Assembly: GCA_964036295.1 (NCBI GenBank)
Contig: OZ038462.1
Coordinates: forward strand, 36,099,180-36,163,179
From: Plumapathes pennacea
Taxonomy: Eukaryota > Cnidaria > Anthozoa > Antipatharia > Myriopathidae
Direction: 5' to 3'
DNA: 64,000 bases
A model generated the notes under the pieces. It searched no databases and was not told where the DNA came from. It saw only the letters and a program-made list of their open reading frames with translations. Of this stretch, positions 41,681 through 52,329 are shown piece after piece (positions within the stretch are counted from its first letter, which is position 1; every line of letters begins with the position of its first letter). Position numbers and translations under genes: made by a program.

Positions 41681-42367
41681 ATTGTATACTTTTAAAAGAT
41701 CCCGTACAAGCAACCACTGTACAGTATTACTGTACTTCTTAATTTTTTAAACCGTCTACTAAAGATTAATTCAACAGTTTGAAAAATGCAATGTCTATAC
41801 AAGCAACAGCAGTTATTTATTTTCCTCGTGTACAATATAATTAACACTTAACAGGACTACATGCTGTACAATTTGGAAATATTGAATTCAAAAAATTCAT
41901 CTGATTGCCAAACTGGAATCAGCCGTCTTCGGAATTTTTCTCATCCAATTATTTCCAAATTGGACAGCTTTGTAGTCCTATTACATGAATTCTCAAGTTC
42001 GGCCGCCGCACAACTCTTGACAAGTTTTCTGAATTACCTTCTGCATTTCACCACATGGCTTGGACGCTCGATGAGCAATCTTCAGCATCCACGATGAGTC
42101 TTCAATCTCCTTCCGTATCCTCTCAAGGACGTGCTCTGTAGTTATGCGACTCATCTCCTCCAGTGATGTCTTGATATGAGCAAGAAAGACTCAACCGGCA
42201 CTCCAAACATATTTCAAAATGGCCGTCAAAATAATGATGTGGAGAAAATGCAGCAGTCAATAATGGGTGTCTAGCGCCCAGACTTAGCTCGGTCTACGGC
42301 TCCGAAACGAGGTTTGTGGTGACTTGTCGTGTAATGAACAAGCATACGCCAAAGGAAAAAGATTAGG

Positions 42368-42373
42368 TTTATT
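42368..42373 (-). terminator. AATAAA polyadenylation signal of CRP2
   Basis: Minus-strand AATAAA about 125 bases after the stop codon; conserved with CRP1. Confidence 0.55.
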
Positions 42374-42498
42374 TGTGCTACAGCAAATCTAAGTCAGCTA
42401 AGTACTTTTTGGCTATCGTTCTTATTACAATCAGTCTGAGCCAGTTAACTGAACGTGGGTTTTACTCCTTGTATTAAATGGTCTTCTTTGCCGTCCAC

Positions 42499-43494
42499 TT
42501 AGCCTCTGTATGACTTTAGACACCTAAAATCACAGTTGCAGCGGCATGGCTGACAGAGCGTACCAGCAGGACACTTCTCCTTCATGAATCTGGGATCGCA
42601 TGGACTGATGAAACAATTCACTTGGAAGTTGCACTTCCAGCATTCGGCTAAAATTGAAATTGAGTACGTTTCAGTTCGGACATACACAGAAAAAGCTCAG
42701 TTTATATTTCAATATATCTAAGAAGTGCAGTACTTTGTTGACTATTTATTCAAAACATTGCAAAGATTGTTCGCGACAATACCTATTTGGTTAAAACTAC
42801 AGTATTCAGGACTTACTACCCAGATAAGTATTACTAAATAATAATGCCGAGGGTAATAATTAACCGGCTTTCAGTGTAAGAAACCAAAAATATCAACACG
42901 AGGGTTCTGATCAAGAATTAATAATAATAATATATCTAGTAAGAAACAAAAATAGATGAAATCGGACACCAATTATGTTAAACAGACGGGGGAAAATGGG
43001 GTAGAGGGATTCAGTTATTCAAGACATCTTTCCTCTAACAATATGGTCTGACGAATAAGCGCTAATCCGGGACATTCCGCGGATTCTGATTGTTCAAAGT
43101 GTGTATGTATGCCTTTATCATTCAAATATACTTTCATGCTGCTATGACAATTATACGTCCAGAAAGAAAGATTTGCTTACAGTCGTAATGGACAGGCTGG
43201 TACGGGAGTTTCCGAACCTACAAAGAGAAAGCAAATGGATGAACACGGAACAACGTTAACATATCTCGTCGTTTCGACTCCTAAATGGCCGGTGTGTTAT
43301 CAAGTTCGGTACCCTCTCATAAGAACAGCTTTTGGGTTGCCGCCGTCATTATTGACCTCGATCTTCTTCTTTAGTCGCAATAACCAGATTATGAACCAGT
43401 AAAGACAAGGGAATATTTTTATCTCGTGACTTACCTGTATCGCTTGGGCCGTGAAAACACAGGTGAGAACCAAGATCAGCACAAACGCCCTCAT
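42499..43494 (-). CDS. Secreted ten-cysteine peptide, three exons (CRP2)
   Basis: Minus strand exons: 43435-43494 (20 codons, MRAFVLILVLTCVFTAQA, a clear signal peptide), 43181-43217 (37 nt) and 42499-42647 (149 nt). Introns have GTAAGT/GTAAGC donors and TTGTAG/TTTTAG acceptors, phase 0 then phase 1. The total is 81 codons plus stop. The short second exon encodes a Pro/Tyr-rich spacer. The third has ten cysteines, spaced C-x2-C-x5-C-x4-C-x8-C-x5-C-x2-C-x-C-x-C-x3-C. A GCAG acceptor at about 43,518 implies an extra 5' UTR exon. Likely exported and disulfide-bonded. Corals have known small cysteine-rich secreted families, some neurotoxic; membership is not established here and the function is unknown. 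Confidence 0.85.
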
Positions 43495-43518
43495 GTTGAG
43501 CTTACACAATTTTTTCAC

Positions 43519-45125
43519 TCTGCAAACGGCAATAAGTAACTGTAAAACTAAAAGTATAAGGCAGTGATATTTCAGTCCACCTTGAATCACACGTTACTCA
43601 AGAAACTGACTTTACCTTGTAGAAAGTGCTAAAATTTTGCCCTTCTAGCGCCTTAGTTCTCTTGCAAAACTCTTGCAAAAAAAGACGTCGATATACGCAA
43701 CTGAATGATACTCGCTTTTAAACAGCCTTCGCTGACTGGCACATGAGACTCTTAAGGAAATCCTTCAGTATCACAAGGCACTTGACTATTTATTACTCCA
43801 CCGCGGAGTTAATATCGTTTTCCTTCTTATTATTGCCTTGTATTGCCATTTTTCCGGTCTGATAGAGCATGTGAAGTGAAAAAGTAAACCTTTAATCGGC
43901 ACTGAAACGGAAGCTTAGGCTCGTTTCAGACGCCGCCCCTCACATGGGCCGAACCTAATGCAAAATGAGCCAAAACCATTGTTTGAGCTAAATTTACATT
44001 AGGTTCGGCACATATGAGGAGCTGCATCTGAAACAGGCCTTAGAATATAATAATAATATTAATAATAATTATTTACAACCAGGAAAAACTTAATATTAAA
44101 AATAAATCTGTGACAACAACTAGGCTCCAGTTATGTAAAGTGGTTTCAATAGAGGTATTCAACCTAGTTTATAGATTGATTAAAATTAGTAAAAAAAAAC
44201 TCCTACTAATAGTCTAAATTACCCAAGAATAAACCAATTTCGGCCACATTTGATGCTAGCAATAGTCTGGTCTCCATGCTCCTTCCTTTCGCCAGGTGGG
44301 TAACACTGCAAAAAGACAAATGCCAAACTGCAAAAACCAGACTAAGACCAAGACTTAACACTTCCTCTCACTTCCAGGGAAGAACTGCAGTGTTTTTATT
44401 TGTCATTTTACAAGCTACGGCCAAAAACGTCGTCTACCTCCAACCTCCAACCCCCCCCCCCCCCCCCCCCACCCCCCGCCGCACTAAGAGCAGAAAAATA
44501 TATCGATGACTTCATTACACTGAAGTAATCTACTCTAAATGGCATAACGAAATCTAATTCAATTGGTATTTCGTAATATGCATTGACAAAAGCTAATGTA
44601 AGATATATGCCATACTATCAGGTCCTGAGCTTAATGCAACCAATTTACCATATTCTTTGCTGGTTTGGGTAGTGCTCGACGTCAATTAGAGAATATAATT
44701 GGTCAGTAAAAATGGTAAATAATGATATAGTGAGTAATGTTACTACACCAAAATTCTTGTCGTATTATACGGTAATAGAAATTTATATGCCGATCAAAAA
44801 CGGTTTTACTGAGGCAGTGTAGAGCAACTTTAGCGCTATAATTTTTAAAATAATGATGTTTATGGCCAGAAGGTCTTAGCCAAGGATAAAGGTAAATTTA
44901 TATTAACTTATGTAGTTTTTAGGGTAGAAATATGACCGATTATTAAAGAGATATGAAACAGTGCAATCATGGCCGCTCAATGAGAAATGCAACAGACAAA
45001 AGCGCCACTATATCTAGGGCTTTTTTTTAGATATCCATTGGTGACTGTGTGAGAAATGATAAACCAAGAGGAGAGTGGCAGAAGAGACAACAGTAAAAGG
45101 AGACTAACAAGAGAGAAATGTTCTC
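43519..45125. other. CRP2 upstream region and intergenic DNA
   Basis: 43,560-43,800 is the CRP upstream segment shared with 37,490-38,010. A 20-base C run sits at 44451-44470. An inverted pair near 43,915-44,035 (AGGCTCGTTTCAGACGC with its complement) flanks about 100 bases and may be a small MITE. No gene seen. Confidence 0.5.
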
Positions 45126-45131
45126 TTTATT
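45126..45131 (-). terminator. AATAAA polyadenylation signal of CRP3
   Basis: Minus-strand AATAAA about 50 bases after the CRP3 stop. Confidence 0.5.
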
Positions 45132-45179
45132 GACACTTTTAGTGTGCGCGATTAGAAACAGTTCAGAACAACAGCGCTC

Positions 45180-47048
45180 TCACCCCAGGTTAATAACTTT
45201 TGATCCCTTTTGCGAAATTGAATTGCAAATCCCCCTACACTGGAAATCAGTAGAAGACCAAGGGGTCTTAGGGGTCTTACAAGAGCATGGAATACAGCGG
45301 GTATTCTGTGTGCAGAGGATAACCGCACATGGATTGTTGAGTCTGCACTCTAGCGGCGTCACTCTCCGACAGTTTTTAGGACAATCTAATGAAAGAAGCA
45401 AACGCAGAAATGAGTATAAGAGCACAGTCATGTTTTTATGGTGTCTTTCAGCCATATTGCTTGATACCACATTCTCTGTGCATCTTATCTTTCTGTTACT
45501 TCTTGGTTAAAAGTTATGAACTCTTTCCCGTTGTAATTAATTGGTACCTGACCATCTCGCATCAATTATTAGCTCAAACTCTCCACCCGCAAAGGGCATG
45601 TGACAAAATGGTAAAAGTGGGTTCCAAACCCTTTTAAGGCGATATTAGTACATTGTCCAGGTTTCTGGGCTATTAAAACTTGTAGAAATTTGGTTGGCAA
45701 CCTACGAACATGGCATTAATATGATCAATACGCGACTTATAATCTTTACGAAGACTGAGTGGCCGACTAGAGAGAGAGATATCAGCACAATATAGCCTTT
45801 TTGTTTTGCAACGAGGGTGAAATATACACTGCAAAGCCAAAAATAAAATGTTCGCAGGACTTTGTGAAATCGACGAAGCTTTGCCAAATGGAAGTTATGA
45901 TGTCGTTCCACTTGTCAAAATATCTTCTCTTAAGATTGCACACCGAATTTAGAAGAATAAAGCTGACCGGGATTACTGTGAGTGAGAATTTGGATAGGGC
46001 ATGCGGGACGAGACTAATTAATCCAGAACTGCATGTCAGAAATATCATTACCATGCCATACAAAGGACATAATACTGACTCTCCACAGCTTTTCACGCTG
46101 TAAGTATTATAAATAGAAACGAAAATGCCTTATTCTGTTCTGCAGCCAATTTAGCGCAAACGGACACCAAAGAACAAAGCAATATTAATTGTGGAAACAG
46201 TGCTGCAATATTACTTGCCTGATTGGCCATATCGACCGTAGTATCCCAGGCCCTACACAAAAGAGATATAAAAAATTCAGTTACAGATAAATAGAAGTAA
46301 TATTAATCTGAACCATCCTAGATCGTTAGCTAAAACGCCATCCAAAAGTCGTCTAAAATGCTTCTTTCTTTAATTCACTTGAAAGATTTCAACGACAAAA
46401 ATAAGGACGAAAGAAAAAACGAACAATACACGTGAGAACAAACGTATACGAACACTGCCAGGACCAAGTCAACGAAGGAGAAGAAAATATTTGCACCAAA
46501 AATCTGAAGCGATGGCTGTCAAACACCTACTATGAATCTTCCTTTTTGAACTGTTTCTCACATTGCTCCGATTCCAATACCCCCCCCCCCCTCCCTCTCC
46601 CCACTCCTAAAGTGTACAGAGTGAATATCAACACCAGCAATAAGAAGAAGATCTGCATGATCTTAGAAAACTGTCGATGTTACTATCATCGCTCGGCAGT
46701 TAAACGCCCGTTTTTTCATGGGTCGTTGTCTCTTTTTGGCTAATGTCCACTGACTTCACCTCATAAAAAGTTTGAATTCATAGTCCTTCTATACGCGTTT
46801 CCTAACGAGAACAATGGTTACGGGGGTTTAGAAGTCGCCAGTAATAATTATACCGTCTGTCTCTCCTAGACGATGAACCGTGTCGAGACTAATACCAGAC
46901 CATGCTTAATATATAGACGGCCGTATTAATCGCTTTTTATTTTATTAGTTTGGTTTCTCCTTCGTTTAATTTGTGGAAAACGTACCTGACCGTAATGAGC
47001 ATAGAAAGTGATGACCAGGGTTAAGAAGATCCAAACTTTCATGTTCAT
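45180..47048 (-). CDS. Secreted ten-cysteine peptide, three exons with a GC-AG intron (CRP3)
   Basis: Minus strand exons: 46986-47048 (21 codons, MNMKVWIFLTLVITFYAHY, signal peptide, GTACGT donor), 46219-46252 (34 nt, Gly/Tyr-rich GLGYYGRYGQS) and 45180-45385 (206 nt). The exons sum to 101 codons including stop, with phases 0 and 1 exactly as in CRP2. The second intron begins CAG|GCAAGT, the typical GC-AG variant. The last exon has ten cysteines spaced C-x3-C-x7-C-x5-C-x4-C-x5-C-x2-C-x-C-x13-C-x3-C; the core C-x5-C-x2-C-x-C and the final C-x3-C match CRP2. A TATA-like stretch lies about 20-30 bases before the ATG. It is a diverged paralogue of CRP1/CRP2; function unknown. Confidence 0.8.
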
Positions 47049-48519
47049 ACACCGCGGGAAACTGTGAATATAAAAGAGGAGAGAAAACATCAAGTTAAAG
47101 AAACACAAGCTATTTAAGAGATAGTGACTCATAGCTATGACAGGTTACTATAGATGAAATATATTACCAACTCTAGTAACCTGCTGGGTAACAAAAGTGA
47201 AAAATTCCAAGGCTGACACGCCAACAAAACTAGCACACAAGAGTCTTACGCCGATTCCTTTTATAGTCAATGCCAAAACTGAGTGACTATACTGACCGGT
47301 TGCTGGAACGACTGCTGGGTCTATTGTTTCAGAACTGAAACAGCTGCTGCACCACGTCATGACTAAAGCAGTATCCCTCTCTTACTTCCGATCAAGCTTT
47401 GTACAATATAGCGGTGTCAATGCTGAATATAGACTTCAAGACCGTACTCTGTTGCGTTCCACTGGTCTCTCTGCTACCTCTGAGACGAGATTGGTATTTT
47501 CCACCCATAAAACTGTACACATATATTTATTGAACATATCCTGCACTTAACTATTTTTTCATTTGCAGAGCCCTCTAGGGACCATGCATTGTTTTGACAC
47601 CAATAAACTGCCTTTAATTTGATGAATGTTTGTTAAAAGTTCAAGGACAATTCTGATATGCATAACTGCAGTACTTGGCCATGGTAGTAGATTACAGAAT
47701 GTTTTAACATGGAGGAAATGTTGTCCGACTTTAAAGACACACTGCATTGTAAAAGTTTAATTCAGTTGGCCCCAGTAAATAAGATTACTGTCAATTAAAG
47801 TTTTCAGTATTATTCAAGGAATGCAGGTTTTGTAGTTCAACTCAATACTTAGCCAAATAAAATCAACATTAGGACTTGATACTCAATCATAAGATATTTC
47901 ATTCGATGCACTTTCTATAAGACAAGTTGTGCACAAAAAAGAACAGGCTTTGCGCACACGAGGTAAATTTTTCTTTTTATGCTGGGCCCTTCAGCATATA
48001 ATTGTTTTCACCCGAAAACCACGGCGTAGGTATCATGACAATTGGTCAAAGAAGTCTCCCCTCTAGGATTTTGAATTTTGATTGACGTGTAAGCAAAAAT
48101 ACTATATTTTGATTGGATAATGTTCATGTGCAAGCGGCGTGGAAGCCTTTCTTTTCTTGGCTGAGTTTCAAAGTATGTAACGTGAGATTTTTGTTGACGT
48201 ATACTTCCGCTCTTGCGGTTTTTTGTTTTATATTCACTTTTGCATTTTTCTTCGTCCAGCTGGTTAAAACTAAGCGAAGGAAAGCAAACATAATCAAACG
48301 ATACCATTTCGACAAGTTGAAGTGGCTCCCGGCTGGGTTTTTCAGCTTTAACATAAGCTCATCAAACAACCGTGAATTCATCAAAACCGCGGTGATAATA
48401 GCTCAGAATGAAACAGGCCGACTGGAAATTTAGAAAGCTTGGTAGAAGAAACGCAATTCAGAAGACGAAAAACAGGTAAGTAATGAAGCGCAGGCTAGAT
48501 TAATCGTGACCTGCGATTA
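47049..48519. other. Intergenic DNA, no gene recognised
   Basis: Short frames on both strands, including one at 48113-48433 with a hydrophobic stretch, have no domain or splice context that I can support. Confidence 0.4.
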
Positions 48520-48720
48520 GAAACAAATGTTCGAAGTCAAACTGTCAAAACTATTATGCATGAAAATGAGATATGTCACGCAATTACTCCCAAACTCAAA
48601 ATGTAGATTTTCTCATCCTTTTGAAGCAAATGTACGAGTGTTGTGATTATAACTTATAGTCAAAAGCCAAGTTCCCCATACTGTATAATATTTTTTCGGG
48701 TGAGAAATTGAAAGAGAAAA
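48520..48720. repeat. Inverted partial copy of the 32.5/40.8 kb repeat
   Basis: Reads in the opposite sense to 41,160-41,390, with AAAGCCAAGTTCCC, ACTGTATAATATTTTT and ATGAGATATGTCA. Confidence 0.7.
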
Positions 48721-50299
48721 TTGAAGTTGATCACTCTTGGGAGTCTCGCTCTAGTCCAGAGATTGCTTATTCAACAATTCATATGGTGCGTGCGGACACT
48801 TGCCACACCAAACTTGAATCCCAGCATCTGTCGCGTTTTCACGCGACAAAACTTGTTAAGTTTACAAAGTAATGATGACGAATGGTGGCCAACGGGAGTG
48901 AAGTCAAGAGTGTATTTTTGCGGTGTTACTAGGCTCTGTTAGTCGAAGTGAAACTCGATATCAGCGTTTGAATACTGTTCCTGGGCACACTGTGCATTTT
49001 TTTGTCCCAAGATCAACCCGCAGTCATTTTCCCTTGCACAATCAATATTGTAGAACTTAGATAAAGATATGGTCTATGAGGGAGGGTAGATAATAAACAT
49101 AAACTGTTTGGACTTTTGACAACTAGTCTGCCCTTCTTTCTTTATAGTCTTATTTGTTTATTTGTAAAAAAAATATATATTAAAAACACAATAAGCTGTA
49201 AAGTAATATTCAATGGTTTTTCTATGTCCAGTAGTTATTGAAGTGGTAGGTCAAAAAGACTGAATAAATGTCTTTACGACTGGAGGAGACCCATTGGATC
49301 AAGAACTATATTAAAACTGATTGACATAAAGAAAACCTCACATCCGCTTATATATAAATTTCGTCAACTTTTCCTCTTTGGTTACATTTTTTATTAGTAC
49401 AATAAAAAAACGTACATACACCTCAGCAAGCTAACAACTTGGTTATATTCCGTTTAAGGTTGAGGCGTAATCATACTGAAATCAAATTAAATGGTTGAGC
49501 CGGTTAAGTCAAATTAACCGTGTACTCTTAACAACCCATCACTCTTTTTTTCCCCAAGGACCGACCAGTGTGCGTATATTCATGACAAGATATCATCCGG
49601 TTGCATGTACTGACTTTATTGGAATGTAATGTAAGTATACGTACGTACGCACGAACAAGTAGAAACTGTCATGAAATGGAAAACCATTTTCGAGTTTTGC
49701 GTCCGTGTCAAGAAATCTTGTTGGCATGTAGCGACATAAAATCTGTACTTTATGGAACTGCGCTTAGGTATAAAGTTTCTTTTAATTAGTTTAAAGGGCC
49801 AAAATGAGCAAAAACAATTTTACCGCACTAGATTATTGTAACTATGTAACATAAGAATTTCAACGATGCCAGTCAAGATCATGTGCTTACGTCTTTTACT
49901 TAGTGGTGTCATTAAAGACATGACACGTCAATCAAGCGTGGTCCGTCGACAGCCCTGTCCAAGCCTCAAGGTCAAGGTTTCTTTTTATCCCTCTCCTTCT
50001 CTTGGCAATAAAGTGAGTTTTTCTTTTTCTTTCTTTTTTTTCTTTTTGTTTATGTAAGAGCCGGTTACACGTGTTAGAAGGGAGTTTGTTCCTTTTCCCT
50101 CTCCCACTCAAACTCTCAAAATTTAGTAATATATAGCTTTCTATTACTTAGGTAACGTGCTTCAACCAAATGAATGAAACAACAGGAAGAAATGTTCAGC
50201 AGTGTACTATCGAAAACCAAAGATTAACAACACAACGGAATACGTAGGTAAGTGTTTGCTATAACGGATAGGTGAGTTTCGTCTTCTTACTAAATGTAC
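48721..50299. other. Intergenic DNA, no feature seen
   Basis: AT-rich with a pyrimidine-rich stretch near 50,015-50,050. No gene. Confidence 0.4.
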
Positions 50300-50455
50300 C
50301 TGTCATGTATACTTTCTCTCACGTTGTCATGTATACTCTCTCCCACACTCTCGTGTATATACTCTCTCCCACATTGTCATGTATATACTCTCTCCCACAT
50401 TTTCATGTATATACTCTCTCCCACATTGCCATGTGAGCTATCTCTGACATTGTTC
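50300..50455. repeat. ~25-bp minisatellite
   Basis: About six tandem units of the type CATGTATATACTCTCTCCCACATTGT with point changes and small length variation. Confidence 0.85.
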
Positions 50456-50979
50456 TCTACGTTTCCTCTCCCTTGATTTAAAGTTTTTAAGTAGATAAGG
50501 ATATTTGTTCCTGAAATGGTTGGCTTCCGTAACTCATTCTGTATTCTAAGAAGATAGCTGGTAGTACAGACACCGTATTTAAAAACTTATTTTTTGTAAA
50601 TTAAGTGAGACCAAATTCCAAACTTTTGATAACGATCTATTTCTTTTGCATTTTCCACGATAAATCAAATCTTCAGTGTGAGACTTACAATGTGGATGAT
50701 CAATATCTTTCTTTGACGAAAGATACTCTGAAGACAATAATAATGGAAGTATGTACAATGGACTGTCCGATTCAATTTATAGATATAGAATAAAAATAGA
50801 GTCAAATAAGTAAATATCCACTTGTTAAAGAGTCAGTACCCTGATCGATCAGGGGCGATTCTGTTTTCCTCGATCTTTTTTTCACAAGTGCCCTTGAGGC
50901 TTTGGCAAGAAATATCAGTAAACGCTGATCTCACCGCTGATTTGCGACTGCGGTCTGTAATGTTTCCATTTAAACAGTA

Positions 50980-51150
50980 CAGTGAACGAACACTCTTCTA
51001 AGACGAACACCGTGTAGTCTAGTAGACCGGCGGTCTTTGCCGTTTCTTCGGTCTCTAACTAAACTCTCTTTAAGACGGACACCTTTCTTAAACGGACAGT
51101 TGGAGCTGGTCCCAAAGGTGCGTGTCATTCTTAAAGGGGCTTGACCAGGT
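50980..51150. mobile_element. Degenerate inverted-repeat element
   Basis: The left end CAGTGAACGAACACTC then AAGACGAACACC resembles the end of the 59,955 element; the right end GGTGCGTGTCATTCTTAAAG is a diverged inverse. Internal AGACGGACACC words recur. Probably a decayed pogo/Tc1-like MITE. Confidence 0.35.
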
Positions 51151-51451
51151 GGATGCAAATAGTTACGTAATCACACATATTGAAACACAGAAAAGATGGC
51201 GATGGGTCTTCTTAATTATTGTCAGTGAAATGATATGGCTTGATACAGAGTATGAACCACTCGGCATTGTTTTGTAGTTTGCATTTTCCTGTATATCTTG
51301 AGAAATAACTATGATATATCGGCCGAAATTGAATCACAGCGCAACTGCTGACTACTTCAGAGCTCAGCCGAGAAGATATTCATCATTCCTTGAGGGCCAC
51401 TTGTTTGTTAGTACTTTGTACTATTTTGTGATACCCTCGTTAAATAAAGTC

Positions 51452-51453
<2 letters not shown>

Positions 51454-51492
<39 letters not shown>

Positions 51493-51509
51493 CTTAAAAA
51501 AAAAAAAAA
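51454..51509. repeat. (TTAC)n microsatellite with A run
   Basis: About ten TTAC units following AATAAAGTCT, then a 14-base A run. This pattern fits the 3' tail of a non-LTR element or SINE, but no body was recognised. Confidence 0.8.
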
Positions 51510-51857
51510 TGTTGTGAACATGTTTCGATGGCAATGGTTTTCGGATGACGGTCTAAAGCATACTCTAGGCGTTTGCTACGCCGTTTTGTATTGGTCCAAA
51601 CAAGTATAACAGTAGCCAATCCGAACAACACGTACGACCCGTATGCCCGATGTGCTCATGTAAGAAAGCATGTAGTGCCGTTTGATGTCCTTTTCTCACC
51701 TTTCGAAGTAATACCAAAAATCGCAAAGAGCCGTTTTCGCATGACTATCGAAAGTAATCGTGTCATTGCTCTGGTTTTGCGTTTGCCACGCTTTCCGATT
51801 GGTCCAAACAAGTTTATAGTACCGCTGATTGGTTAGTAAAACCAATCGCAATTACTT

Positions 51858-51932
51858 GGTTTTGGTTTTGGATTTGGATTTGGATTTGGATTTGGATTTG
51901 GATTTGGATTTGGATTTGGATTTGGATTTGGC
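51858..51932. repeat. (GGATTT)n hexanucleotide repeat
   Basis: About eleven GGATTT units. Frames reading through it give DLDLDL or NPNPNP and are not genes. Flanking words (ATTGGTCAGAC, ATTGGTTAG) suggest an older repeated context. Confidence 0.9.
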
Positions 51933-52329
51933 TTTGCTTGTACTTCTAATTGGTCAGACATGTTTTCTGCTCGCCTCATTGATTGGCTCTGTGATTGCTT
52001 TGGTTTTGGTTTTCGGCAATCATCATCTATTACAACTTTAGGGTTACTAGTCAACATGTTTTCTTATAGCCTGTGTGTTGGAGCTATGCCTACTTTGGTT
52101 TCCGTTTATTTCCCAAAAGTCATTCGTAACCTAATCCAGCAATATGGATTCCCGTTTCGATTTTATTATATGCAATCAATCAAGGTGCCGCCGGACAAAA
52201 CTTCTGAGTAGTACATAACTGAAGTTCCCTCTTCCTAATTCCCTCTTCAATATATACTTTGTCTAACAGTTATCATGGCCACTTCCGGCTGAAGACACCA
52301 GAAAATACAACCAAATCAAATGGAGTTAA

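Noticed and set aside
44451-44470. Long C run (with G runs at 7345 and 60707)
   Set aside because: Homopolymers of this length are often mis-sized by sequencing, so no biological meaning is claimed.
45118-45510. 130-codon plus-strand frame opposite the last exon of CRP3
   Set aside because: Shadow of the minus-strand cysteine-rich exon, which has splice sites, phase and a polyadenylation signal in its favour.
48113-48433. 106-codon frame with a hydrophobic stretch
   Set aside because: No domain, no splice or promoter context, and the sequence around it looks repetitive.
51829-52057. Open frames through the GGATTT repeat
   Set aside because: They translate to simple dipeptide repeats; the frame is a product of the hexanucleotide unit.
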